NCBI GenBank assembly: GCA_036345935.2
Contig: JADWOT020000002.1
Location: 15,160,913-15,224,912, forward strand
Direction of reading: 5' to 3'
Length of the DNA stretch: 64,000 nt
DNA from: Taenia hydatigena
Taxonomy: Eukaryota > Platyhelminthes > Cestoda > Cyclophyllidea > Taeniidae
In this document: in pieces, positions 36,428 to 49,300 of the stretch
How the letters are laid out: the number at the start of each line of letters is the position of its first letter
Numbering within the stretch: the stretch's first letter is position 1
Position numbers and translations under genes: made by a program
The notes under the pieces: model-generated
What the model saw: only the letters and a program-made list of their open reading frames with translations
Told to the model about the DNA's origin: nothing
Databases searched by the model: none

Positions 36428-38190
36428 TGCTATATGATCACTCGAGCATGCATCTTATAGCAGGCAAAGAGACAGAGTAGATGCTCAGCTTTGCAGTTCA
36501 CCATGGAAAGGATTGAATGTAGCATCCCATGGTGCAATGCTTAAGGCTGGCATAAGTAAATACTACCTCTCTGTAGGTTTCTCTGCAATGCAGTCATGTC
36601 GTCTTCGCCATGGCAATCGATGACCCCAGCCACATGGCACTTTTGACGTTTCGGTGACTTGATGATGATGTCGGACAGTAAGGTTCGTCTGTGCGACGTC
36701 ACTCTGTGCCTACCTGCCATTCACTTACCTTCTCATGCAAACGTACTCATTTGAGCAGCTAGATATGGTCTTTCATTCAATCCAATCCTCTGATCATTTC
36801 AATGCAAGACGTCACAGATGCCTCGCTGAACGTCTCCTCCTTAGCCTTCATTTCCGTGCAGCGAGTAGAGTGAGATCATGCAAGGGTCACTCTTCTTTGT
36901 TTTTGTAATGAAGTAGTCAAAGTGATGACTGTTATGCTGTTTCAGAGAATCTACTTCATCCTCGGAGGAGGATGGCGACGGTTCTCAAGAAAGAAGAGCA
37001 GTCGCTAAAACTCCTCTTGCCTGACATTGAGAACTACTTAGCCAACATATATAGCAAGTGGAGAAGGGCAGCACAACTCTAACATATGTCTGCAGTCAAG
37101 TGGTATTTCACGTTGGATATTACGCTTCATGCTGATGGCCATGATGCCTTTGATGAGCATCTGATTTGACCTGCAAACTTACCCCTTACGATGTCAAAGA
37201 ACAGATGGTGCGTTGTTTGGGCTCCATGCGATGAAAAGCGTGGGCAACTGAAAGACGACTCTTCAGTAACACCAATAGGAGAGGTGCAAAATCATTGAGC
37301 ACCTCCATCAGCTGCACGCGAACAAACGCTGCAACTGGTTCAAGTGTAATTAACTTGGTTTTCCCGCCTCACCAAAAGCGACGCCAAAATTGAAGGAGTT
37401 GTTGACCATTAGTAGATACGCGACACTAGACTTGGCCTTCAAACGGCACTGTCTAATACCATTGTGTTGGATTAACTATTTAGATCGAAAAGCGTTCATT
37501 TCTATAGCTATCATTGCCAACGTACTCACTCTGACTCAATGCGCGCCTTAAAGCGCTGCGCAAAACACGACTGCTGCTACAAAATCATTGCAGCCAATTC
37601 CCTTTGTCAAGCTGAGGTCATCACTGTAAAGATTGGTTCCATTGCTCTCTGTTGTTCTTGTCGACTTCCTATACTGCTCTCACTTTTCTATTAACTAGAC
37701 ATTAATAAATTGTAGAGTCATAAAACCACAGAATTTGTGAGCTATAATCTTTTATTGCATTGCCATTGTTTCATGATCTTCATCATTCTACTTTAATTGG
37801 CTTTGCATCCGTGTTGACGTCAATGCTTAAGCGATAGCTGCATGTTAAACCACCAGACTTAACAAACAATCAATTACCACGGGAAAGCAAACGTGTTGTC
37901 GATTTTTTGAGCACATTCGTGGTTTTCCAACCAGCCGACAACCGCTTATTTTCAAACTAAGAATTGTGAGTCAATGCCAATTACGTAGTAACAACAGTAA
38001 CATTGACAATGTTTGTCATTTCCAAAGCATGACTGTGGTATCTGTGCATAGAGGGTTTATTTTTTCAACTTTGTTCACCCCAAGAACCCACTTTGCGTTG
38101 AATGCGACCGGATTTGTTAACAGCATCTGCCCATGATCCCGAGATGGAATTAAAAGAAATCTCTTTAACCACTTATAGAACTTCGATCGT

Positions 38191-38220
<30 letters not shown>
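38191..38220. repeat. (TAG)10 triplet microsatellite, right arm
   Basis: Ten TAG units face seven ACT units in the left arm. The older spacer copy near 28786-28797 has about four. The tract has thus changed length since the arms were duplicated. Confidence 0.95.
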
Positions 38221-38221
<1 letters not shown>

Positions 38222-39118
38222 CATGCGTCATTGTAATTCGTAGTGCATCTTACACAGTATCCACTCTACTACATTTAGCAGCCTGGCACCGAAGGCAGAG
38301 GAAGACGGTAATGCGGTATCTCTACGATGTTCAACACTTGATCATTAGTCAAGCAGAAGGGATTATGCGCTGTCTAAGAGTCCCCTCGCAGTTCATTCGT
38401 GCACTTGAAGTAATATCCATTCCTACTCAGGTTTGGTGCGTGTCTAGCACTTCATTGCTGTCAAGCACTACAGTGCTAGCTTCATCGAATTACTAATGCT
38501 CCATGCAATGCAAAACATCTCAGGCTGACAAATGAGAGCTTGGAACCTAAACCAACCATTCTGCACACAAGCATTAGTGAAGTGGATCGGCGTTTACCAA
38601 TGGCCCGCGTCATCCCATCGTAAGGTCGTGATGGTGTCAATTAATGCAAGCCATTTTCCATAACAAAGATATGAACATCAAAACGTATTTAGATATGGTA
38701 AAGTGGGACTATTTACGAATGAACTTCTAAGTGTTTGTGAGCAACTGCAGGGCGCCCTTCGTGTTTACACAACTCGATGCTGGCATATTTGAGGTGTGCT
38801 TTAGAGATACTACGTGTTTAGTCCATTTAGCACTGACATTAATTATTCCTTGATTCGGCGCACCCACAAGAACTGCATTATCGTACTAACACCGCACAAC
38901 TTGGATTAAATATTTCAACGAGACATGCGCGTGATGTGCTTCTCTCGTCATGGTAATGCAGTTGCAAGCACATTCACTGGTTCCTCACTGGTGCACAAGT
39001 GTCCGTCTGAAGTGCTTGCAAAAATCCCATTCATTGCCAATTGCAAAGCATTCGCTCCATTCTCACTTGTAGCACGCCAACAAATTATGTAGCCTTCGTG
39101 AGTATCACTTCTGAACCA

Positions 39119-39930
39119 TTAGTTTTTTTTCACCAAAAACCTCACAACATAACAAAGAAATGCCTTCTCATCCAAAATCATTCGCATCGGGGAAGTGTCT
39201 TTGAAAGCCGCCCTGTAAAGTGTCATTTGGAACAAAGTGAAAGAAGGATGTACGTATATAACCGCTGGAGAAAGGCCGCACAGCTCTAAACTGTGTCTCT
39301 TGTCAATTGATAATTCATACTTGATGTTGTGCTTCATGCCAAGTGCCATGATAATACCTTTGATGAGCACTTGATTTGACCTGCAAACAGATGGTGCGTT
39401 CTATGCGCATCATGTGTTGGCAAGCGTGAGTGACTGAGAGAAGACTCCTCAGTAACACCAGTGGGAGAAATGCAAACTCTTTTGAGTACCTCCGTCGGTT
39501 GTGGGTGAATAAACGGTGCAAATGATTTTAAGTGTAACTAACTCCTTCTTCCATTTTGCCAAAAGCAATGTCAAAACCGAAGAGGCTGTTAGTCATTAAT
39601 AGGTATACGACGCTAGACCTGGCCTTCAAACGACACTGTTAAATACCATCGTGCCACATCAACTATTCCGATCGAGAAAAGTCCACTTTCTTGGCTATCA
39701 TTGAAAATTTACCCAGTTTGACTTAATGCGCACCTTGAAGTGCTGCGTGAAACATGCCTGCTGTTGCAAAGTCATCGCAGTCAATTCTCCTTGCCAGGCT
39801 GAGGTCATCGCCGCAAAACAATGGCTCCACTGCTCCCTGTTGGTCTTGTGGACTCCACATACTCCTCTCACTTTCAACCAACAAGTCATTGATAACTTAA
39901 AAAGTTCTAGAAACCACAAAATTAATGAGT
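39119..39930 (-). pseudogene. Gene-fragment family F, right-arm copy
   Basis: This is the mirror of 23960-24770 with nearly identical translations. One visible replacement is KDTSP here for KGTSP in the left arm. Coding sense is the minus strand. See the left-arm entry for the conserved readings. Confidence 0.4.
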
Positions 39931-40118
39931 TTTAGCCGCTGATGGTAACATTGTTTTTTGATGATGACGTCCACCAAAGAACGTGATTTCTCATAAAAAC
40001 CTTGCCATCACTCCCACAATTCTATGCGACATCAAAATTCATACGCTTGGAGGATTCACAAACTCATGACTGCAACTTTTTAAAAATAATTCGCTCACAA
40101 ATCATTTGGAATCATTGA

Positions 40119-40144
40119 CATCATTTGTTTGAAGACAAATGATG
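40119..40144. repeat. 26-base hairpin insertion present only in the right arm
   Basis: The inserted bases read as a perfect ten-base stem (catcatttgt / acaaatgatg) around a six-base loop. The left arm lacks exactly these 26 bases, and the mirror sum changes from 63888 to 63914 here. Confidence 0.85.
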
Positions 40145-40381
40145 ATTCACAGTTTATCGAAACTATGCGCTCGCCTTCGTATTGTATCGCGCAACTTCAC
40201 CTTGGTTATTGAAGTTTTCTGCTCAACGGCCCCTTCTACCCCATCGTCTATGTTCATATGCTGACAGCTGAAGCCATCATTTCACGATAGCTATCATATG
40301 ACTTGTCAATGTTGTGCCAAACCTGTTCTGCATCACCAATCACCAGCGACTATATTTCATACTACAAGATTGGCATTATAC

Positions 40382-40717
40382 AAGTGGGTGAAGGCGCGAC
40401 CTCATTGTGCAAATCCATATCTCGTTGAGCGATCTTAAGAGTAGACAATAAAGGATGCTTTGTGTGCAACATTCCTACACCGATGAAGTCTCAACTTGCA
40501 TGTCCCCTCATTTCCATAACACGACTGATTCTCGCATCGCAGTGACACATTTATGCCATATTTTTATTTTAGCAATCAAAAGCTCAAGGAAATATCAGGA
40601 AAATGACGAAAAAGCCTTGCATTCTACGGTGATAACTACTGTTCACCGCATTCGGAGTTGAATCAGTTCAGTGTGTTCCGTTCACTGCCCTCACAGCCCT
40701 TCTTCTGCCAAAGACAA
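40382..40717 (+). repeat. Small inverted repeat nested in right arm, first half
   Basis: This is inverted against 40994-41345 (landmark sum 81710). It is the mirror of 23197-23532. Confidence 0.85.
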
Positions 40718-40993
40718 AGTGTATCATTGGCATGTGACACCACTGAACGTACTGGCAATGCAGTTAAGGGTCCGCAAGATGAAAGGTTTGACGACCTTTC
40801 CTTCTAGTCTTTTAGTTTCTTTTTCAACTTGCCCTTATAGGTTATCCAACGCTATCATTTACGCTGGTGCATTCGATGCCACTGCAGAGAGCTATTTTTT
40901 TTCAGTTCCCACTAATAAATTGGATGCCCTTATCCCCTTTGATAAGTCAACTTACAGGCAAGAAAACCACCAAATCACCTCTTTCATTTTTTA

Positions 40994-41345
40994 TGTCTTT
41001 GGCAGAAGAAGGGCTGTGAGGGCAGTGAACGGAACACACTGAACTGATTCAACTCCGAATGCGGTGAACAGTAGTTGTCACCGTAAAATGCAAGGTTTTA
41101 TCGTCGTTTGCCTAATACCTTCTTGAGCTTTTAATTGCTAAAATAAAAAAGCATAAGTGTTACTGCGATGCGGGAATCAGTTGCGGTGAAGAGGTGAGGG
41201 GACGTGCAAGTTGAGACTTCATCAGTGTAGGGTTGTTGTACACAAAGCATCTTTTACTGTCTGCTTAACTGTCCCTCTACCCTATAACTCTTAAGATCGC
41301 TCAACAAGATATGGATTTACACAATGAGATTGTGCCTTTGCTCAC
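40994..41345 (-). repeat. Small inverted repeat nested in right arm, second half
   Basis: This is the reverse-complement partner of 40382-40717 and the mirror of 22569-22920. The 276-base region between the halves contains a decayed copy of the family F frame. Confidence 0.85.
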
Positions 41346-41501
41346 TAGTCTTCTCGCCCCTGGGAGAAGGTGCAGAAAGGAGGAGGCGAATGGAGAGATC
41401 TCCACCTACAAGTGTTTACTCAACTCCAGTAGGCATTGCGTGTCCAATTGAGTTTTAATAGTTGATTAGATTATCCAGAATGTGAAGCGTATTACTACGT
41501 T

Positions 41502-41684
41502 TTACGAAGACAATGAGTCCACTAGTCTGCACTTTTTGTAAGCCGGTCCTGCTGATGTTTTCCTTGGTCCGTTTTTGCCCGTCGAGCTTTCCCGTGTGTT
41601 AATGAACCGGATGGTAAGGCGACCTTTGAAATCAGCATCATTGGTCTTGACAACCAAGTTGCTCTGTCGAACATGGTTAGTCAC
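41502..41684 (-). other. Conserved 60-codon frame next to element E (strand uncertain)
   Basis: The frame reads [20 protein letters not shown] on the minus strand and is identical in the mirror copy at 22230-22412 (plus). The opposite strand is open too ([17 protein letters not shown]) and would lead through an AG at 41736-41737 into the E element. I cannot choose between them. Confidence 0.25.
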
Positions 41685-41737
41685 CTTCGCGTTTTCCGAA
41701 GCAGTTGACTGTGGCAGCTTTTGTTGCGATTTTTAGG

Positions 41738-42404
41738 ATGTACACAGTCATTTGCATCAGGCCCAACTCCCTTTACTGGTGAGTGAGGACAGGCTGATGT
41801 TTACTGCGTGTACTGTGCACCGCAATCGCACGAAGCAAACATCAATCGCATTCATTTTACATTTTGTTCATGAGGCGATGTGAAGGGATGCAAAACGCAA
41901 TGTTCAAATTACTGCCTAAACTGGATTCGATTGCGATTCTGGACTTTGATTTCAGTGCCATGGAAAACTTCAGCTACCTCTCCATTCATTTTATCAATGG
42001 ATCTGATCGACTAGGTGATATTTGGCCTTCGTTTCTGCTGCCCATCCATTTCGATGCCCTATTAAGCACGTTGCGTACAAATAGCTATTAAAGTGAAATT
42101 AGGAGAATGTCCACAATCATCCCTCGGAAGGGCTGCGACGTGTAACTCATAATTCGGCAAGACCTGTTCATTATACATTGTCGAATCTGTGCATTCACCT
42201 CTGATTGTCTTCATCACGTCCACTCGGAAGCCCAATACAACCGCTACGACAAACACAACAGCTCATGGAGAACACTGTTCAAATCAGTTAAGGTGAAAGT
42301 TTTATTGAATATCAACGCCAGCAGCGTTCGTGACTGACTCAACGCAATGTGGTAACAGAGGAGAATGTGTACACCGTCGACCAGCTCACTTACCACCATG
42401 GCAC
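41738..42404 (-). repeat. Element E, copy 2 (overlap of the two palindromes)
   Basis: This is the inverted middle copy. It pairs with 21510-22177 (sum 63914) and with 62725-63390 (sum 105128), so it belongs to both large inverted repeats. Confidence 0.9.
41864..42091 (+). CDS. Conserved 75-codon frame in element E, copy 2 (unknown)
   Basis: This is the same frame as 21823-22050, with MQNAMF in place of MQNTMF. A possible upstream mini-exon (41738-41780, ending before GTGAGT) joins in phase to GCGATGTG at about 41877. Function unknown. Confidence 0.35.
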   Translation: MFMRRCEGMQNAMFKLLPKLDSIAILDFDFSAMENFSYLSIHFINGSDRLGDIWPSFLLPIHFDALLSTLRTNSY

Positions 42405-43305
42405 ATAGGATCAGAGGGTGTCATCTCTTCGGGGACCAACAGTGTCTTCAGCTTCAATACGCTCAGATGTACTGGCTACCTCCCACCCAACTGTTCATCT
42501 TAAACCAGACCGTGACACAGGGATTGACATCATCGCATCACGCTCTGAGGCCGCATTCCTCGCTACTAACAATTGCCAGGTCATGACGTTTTAGCTGGGC
42601 ATACAGTTGGTAAGGCCGGGATGCACTCTCCTCTTAATCACAATCATTCACTTAGTTACAAGTTCCTGGAATAAGTATGATACTTCCCTTAGCTTAATAC
42701 GTTTTGACGTGGTTGGGCAAAATGCTTGATCAGCTTCCCTATAATATTTGTGACACCAAAGACACTACACGGAACTGGAAATGCCAAGCGAATCATAAGA
42801 CTAGGAAATCATCGTAGAGCTGAATTGGAGCCAGCTCTGATGTACGAAATGCTGAATATTTAATTTTTATGATGACAGATTGGCAGCAAACAGGTATTAT
42901 TAACAGAGATTTCACACAGACTTGTGTGCAAGCATTCCACTACTAACACAAGTTGTGAGTTTCAAGTAATAGAACATGGACGACATCAAAATTAGTAATT
43001 AAGATGTTGCCCTGCTAATGAGGGACGCATAATCGTGTAAGAGGTTAGAGACATCATAGGCATTTTGGGGTCAGCGCATTGCGGTGATATAAAAAGAGGC
43101 CTACCAGAAGCACTTTAACGCTTAAAGGATTCCAGTGGCATCACGGGAATGTATAGCAAGTCCACACTAATGCCAATCCTCAGCAATCGCTCATTGCTGT
43201 GCGCAGTCGATTTGGTGCCCAAAGTCCGCACAATGAGCTGTGCGCACACGGAAAACAGCCGCTGCCATTCTTGGCTGTTGTTTTACAAATGAGATTTATT
43301 AGTGC

Positions 43306-43311
43306 TTTATT
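43306..43311 (-). terminator. Polyadenylation signal of the left symporter copy
   Basis: An AATAAA on the minus strand lies 11 bases after the TAA stop at 43322-43324. The mirror is at 61815-61820. Confidence 0.5.
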
Positions 43312-43321
43312 TGAACATGTC

Positions 43322-46300
43322 TTATGGTTTATTTAAATGTCTTCCTTGCAATGAGCACTCTGAAAGCAGTGAAAATCTTGATACTTGCTTTGTGCTGATG
43401 TCAGCGTTTGATGTGTCTTTCTGTGGGGAAGTCTGGACAGCCAACGTCTGAAACAAGATAGAACATTACTGCTAAATTTTGAATAGAAGACATCAGTTCT
43501 TTCAGGATCAATGTGACAGCAAGTAAAATTCTGGAAACACTGGCGTGCTTGTTGCAAAGAAAGCAGAGCGCAAGGACTTTCATGCCAACAGCTGCGTGCT
43601 TAAATTAGTGCGTAAAGAGTGAAACCACCCAACCTACTTTACAAGGTAAGTTTAATGAAATGAAGCTCCAATCACTACCTCATCAACATTCTGAGCCTGT
43701 GAAGTCGGTGCCAAAAGTAGACCCTTTGATTGCAGGTTTGCAGGAACAGAGAAGAAGCGAGACAGATGATGGTAGATAGGTATGTCCAAACTTCAATTGA
43801 TCCCACCTTTTATAAAGAGCCATGAGTTCAGTGTAAATGCAGTCGCCTTTAAAAGCACAATAATTAGAGTACTGAGGTTAGAAAACGACCATATAGTTCT
43901 CCTTGCACACATCTCTCATGTGCCTTGCAGGTAATGTTGTCAAAAGGTTGTTAAACACACAACTTTGCTTAAGGTACGTGCTTTGTGAAGTGTGCACAGG
44001 CCGGTCATTTAAGGTAACTGCATTACAAATTCTTGTCAGAAATTAGAAACTTCAATTTTAATAACTTATTGGAATTCGTTGACACCAAAGTAGTCACTAT
44101 TCGTTGATGGGTGAAGAAATTCTAGTGTTGTAAAATGTGCATACAAGGAAGAAGAAGCGGTCGAAGCTGAGTGTTTTTATGGCGTGTCCAAGTATTTGCC
44201 AGACACCGAGAAATACGACGAGGTTGAAAATCACGATGCACCAGGTTAGGCGACGCAGTGGTGCTAGGGCTCTGCGCACCTCCGACAAGGGTGGCTTATT
44301 CTCGCTTAGGCGTGGAGAAAACCGCAGATCCGTTTGTCTGGCCGTCAACCCAATGTTGGGAGTCCGATACAAGCATTGAATGATTAAATAGAAAGGCATG
44401 CCATTATCATTTGGTTAAATAATCTCGACTGAAACAGTTCTGAACTATGCAAAGGCTTTAGGAGATAAGGCAAATTTTGTACTCTTGCAAAGGTCAGGTG
44501 GATGGCTGGTTTGCCTGCCGAGTGAAGATCTCAGGCCATGGCATGAGAGGATTATCAATCTCTTGCACGCAGCACCACACGCTTGACGCCAATTTGGGTG
44601 GAAGAGGTTTGGTGAGGAGGACAGTGATCAGTACAGGTAGCAGAAAGCCGCCCAAAAATGCTATCCCCAACCCCGTAAGCTGGGTCTGCTTAGAATCTGG
44701 TCATTGAAAAGATAAGTAAGGTAATAAAAGCAAGAAATTCTTTATAGATAATGCAATTATCAGTCTGTTCTAAGTGTCTGCGCTGGTTTTAAATCATATC
44801 CAACGTGTTGTACATGCAGTGGTCAATTCTGAATGCACGCAAAATAGATTTGGATGAGCCTTTTACTGTAACTAACGCCATAGACACTTGCCTGCTTAAA
44901 GAGGCATTGCCATTAAACCTCATGTAATATTAGCACAGCCTCCTCAATAAACTGCTGATTGGCTGAAGGTGGTCATATTCAATAATAAAGAAGTGACACC
45001 TCTATTTTAGCTCACAGTAAGGCAAGAAGAGCCAGAAACATACCCAATGATGACGCTTTATCAAGCACGAACCAGGTGGTAAGTGATGCCCCTGCACTAA
45101 TGAAGTAGCCAAGTAGAAACGCAGCCTTCGAAAGACGCTCCCAAAGAATGCTAAGGCAAAGGCATCCAACAAAGGGTGTGCAGAGACCGTAGAAAAGGAA
45201 ATTCGCCAACTAAAATGCAAACCGTAGTTAAATGTGCCAGCGTAATTCCCCAAACTAACTGAAAGCAACGACAAAAAAATTATAAAACAACCTCACTTCG
45301 ATGGGAATTTTTTAGTTTAAGACAAGGAAAACACCTGACCTCTGCCATCATGCTGTTCTCTTACCTTTCGCACTCGCTTGCGCTTCCCATCTGTCAGATT
45401 AATTTTCCTTCGCTCTTTAAGCATGATTCTTTCTGCAACCCATTCCGTTCGACGTTCGTCTACTCAATTTGATCTTTTCCGCTTTCGACTGCAATTGCAA
45501 GAATAATTGTCCGATGGTAGTGACAAGAAAATAGGAATGCCACTACCTGGAGAGCTGCCACCAGTAATTAAGGTATGGAATAGGATTGAGGAAGTAGTGC
45601 CTCCTTTAGAGCCCAGTGGCGCAACTGAGACTGGTTATTGAACACTCCAAATCGCTTTGATGCTGGCATTGTCGTTCAATTTTTGACCAAAATCAAGCGC
45701 TAGAATATTTACTTGGAAATGAAGGTCAATAAAAATACCTTTAGGAGGAGAGATCATTCTGTAGCTAGATGGGCTCACCTCACACCAACTATTGGCTCGC
45801 ATGCGTCGGCAGATGCACACGCATGCCTGTGCTACCGCTGAGTGACGGACTTCAGATTACTATGGTACGCATCTCAACGCGATGAGAACTTATGCATAAA
45901 AACATTGTCAAATACCACTTTCATGGAATCTGATGTGTCAACCATCTCTTTGTGTGGAATTTACAGCAAATGGTGCAAAAGCAAGCTGTGAGGCGTTGTG
46001 TTATGATGCGAAATCTACAAGAGAAGGAATTGGGCTTTTGTGCTGCAGATATATCAAACTAAACTGCTTAGATTTTAGATGACTAGCTCCAAACGCTTTT
46101 GTTCTCTAAACCAAACACTAATTCGGCCAGTATGAAGATTAGTCAGTCGGTCATTCAGTCAACAGGCAGCCCAAATGATGTATGCTGCATAGACCGAGAT
46201 TAAAGGAATATGGAAAAACATAATCTTAAAAAAGCGCTACATTGCCTTGTTGCCAGTGCCAGTTCTATCCATTTTCTTGACACATGCGAACCTAGTAAAT

Positions 46301-49300
46301 ATTAAACCAGCGTTACCCTAATGTTCGCTTTTGACATTGCAAGATGGATGAGTTTAACGCAAGAAGAATTCGGCTAATAGTGCAAGAATAACGGAACGAA
46401 CGATAAATCACAGCTCATCAGCGCCCGCAATGCGCAGAGGCAGTGAATGCATTTGGCGAGTCAGCGTAAACTACAGCGAGGCATTGCAGCTAGCTAAACT
46501 GGAGAGAGCATAGTTGATAGGTTAAAAGGCATATTAGATCAGTTGAGCCACCGTTTTCTAGCATCAAAATTAGTTCAGACATTTTAAAAGTCGTCTTGTT
46601 TGATAGATTAAATGAGGATGTTTGTTTGTATTATAAACAGAAAAAACCATGTGCGGACCTGAAATCCTAAATTGAGTGCGATTTAAGAGGGGACATGCGA
46701 AGTTAACATCGCACTTAACATTACTCCCAGTTAAATACTTTGAAGTTGATATTCCTTTAAATGCGCTCATAAATGACTCGTTGACTGCATTTAGGCAATC
46801 ACCACATCACCGATTGTTCTCGTCTAAGACCTACTTGGCCGTGTCTGCTTATCTACTCGCCCTTCTACGCAAAGCCTCATTTCACCAAATGGAATCAGTC
46901 ATTCAACTTTGCTATTATAACCCGTCAAGTTATCGAGTGGATGGAAATAGTGCATCGCAGTCACATTGTGCTGCGTTGGTGGGGCATCAGCCAATCTGCT
47001 ACCAGAACCACATGACCCTGAAAGAATAGGGTTATGTGCATACCGCTATTTTAGAGAAGATAATGAATGCTGGTATCATACATGCCGTCACAGTAAAGGC
47101 AATCGGTAGCTCGCTTCTCGACATCTCGTCCGTGTAGGCACGATATGCACCGTGTGTCCGACAGCCATACACCAGTGTTATGGCAGGTCTGGTGCTGCAT
47201 TCCTCCTTGATCCTGTCAAAACAAAGAAGCGAGAGAAGAGTCGCCTTACTATCGTGCCAAAATTTTTGTCACCAATGCCAGTTTTGAGTGTCATTGTGTG
47301 TTGTCAGCAAGAAAAGCCCATGTCTAGCCAACTCTATGCAAACGTTATCAAGTTCATGATGCGAAGGAAATGCACAGCCAGATTGTCGAACGCATGTTCG
47401 GTTTATAATGTCAGCTCAGTAGACTGGTACACCTAGCAAGCTTCAAGTTTACTTTATTTTGGTTTGTCATACTATATGAGCTGCATTTTTCCATGAAAAT
47501 GGAAACATTTCGTTGGTTTCTTATTTGCTTCAAGCACTTATCCCTTAGCCCTGGTTTTGTCTTGAATTTCGCATTCCCTCAGACAGATGGCGATCGTTGC
47601 CTTTCCTTTACACTTAGCAGCTCTGATTATGCATTGAGCATGGGCGCATTTAAATGATAGAATACTCAACGACAGAATTCATTCAAATAGCCAGTCATTA
47701 GCTATGTTTAACTAATCCATTGCTTGGTATTTTATGGCTATCATGTCAGCAAAGTTACTTTGACATTATTATCAGCCATCACTTGCAGTCGTACCGGGTA
47801 TCACTTTGACATGCCGAACATTCGAGCATGCTGCGACAGCGACAGATATTCCGTCGGCTCGCGAGATGATCGCGTCGCCTACCACAGAGCAGACATGTTG
47901 CTTTATCTACCTGCTTTTTGAAGGGCTGAAGAGAGAATAGACAAGCCGCAGAATTCAATGAATCACGCACAGCATTTGAGTGTCATAGAGTCATCATGTT
48001 TTCTCGTTGGTGCTCAACAATTCTGCAATGATTTACGCAGACCTAAGAACTTGTTTTTGGTCAATCTGCCGTGCAGTGCCTAATGCACTTAATGAGAAAT
48101 TTCGGCGCAGGTGTCAGAATTAGCAAGTAAAGCTCAGATTGCCAAGAAATTGATTTGGATAGAGCTCACTCGAATGTACTCTGCAAAGACATCGTGATGC
48201 AGGACTGATGAAGCGCCGACAATGCTGAACGTGCAAGAGGTCACGAGGAGCAGGAGAAGCACGACGAAAATGACCCAAACGCCGCTCTTACCCAGCAGGT
48301 GTATCGGAGTTGCGAAAATCACAAGACCTACAACAGCATGTTGTTGATGAGGCTGTGATGGGATCCAGTCAGCAAGTCAGTACAATGATACGACGGTCCA
48401 ATAATGCAAATCATTTTGTTTCCCAGAGTGAAAATTCATTACATCCAACATGTTTAAAGCGTTTATTAATTTCCATTAAATTTAAAAACGCAACTCTTAT
48501 AAAGGTGTAATAAACTGATAAATCATCTAATCACAAAATTTAAGTCGGCCTGTAATCTGTTTTAAAAATATTAAATTGCGATGGCACGACTAAGGAATTA
48601 AAGACTTGCCGTGTGCCTTTTGCCTTTTGTCAAGAAGAGCTGCGTTGAAGAAAGCTGACTCCAGTGCTCGAAAACCCAAACCGCAGACCACACTGAGTGC
48701 AAATGGAATGCAAAAGGCCATGATGATGGCCAGAAGTAGACCAAGCACTCCATGGTATGGCGGCAAGCTGACTGAAGTCTCCCATAGCGCTTGATCGAGC
48801 AGGACCCGCGACATGTGATCTTGAGGATGATATTAAGCATGAACATGAAAGGGACCAAGGAGTGATGCAAATGCGCCAACTTACGAACAAAGCTAATGAG
48901 ACTATCGCTGAGGATTCTGTCATCGGATCCACTGGTCATAGAATCCCCAATCCCATAGTCTGATTTATTGGGGCACCTTAATAACTTGTAGAAGCTGTCC
49001 ATGTTACCTACAATGCAGCTCAAAATTATGCCCAAAAATCAACACCATCAGCCGAACTCAGGCAATACTACAGTCACTGACGACTCCATGATGCATCAGG
49101 ATTACTGATTATGGTGATGTGTTACACAAGTTTACCTGTCCTACTTAAGTTGTTGCATTCTATTCCAAAATGCAGCCTTGATTTTAACTTTAACCATATT
49201 ATTCCTTGCCTTCATCGGCCTTGCTTTTAAAATTCGACTGATGCAAACTGTATTGCCTTCGCTTGTAGGTAATAACCGGCCTACTCATGAGTGCGCTATA

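Larger units (their letters stand above)
36428..42404 (-). repeat. Palindrome 1, right arm
   Basis: This is the reverse-complement partner of 21510-27451. It is collinear throughout, with the few indels described in separate entries. Its outer 667 bases overlap the left arm of palindrome 2. Confidence 0.95.
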
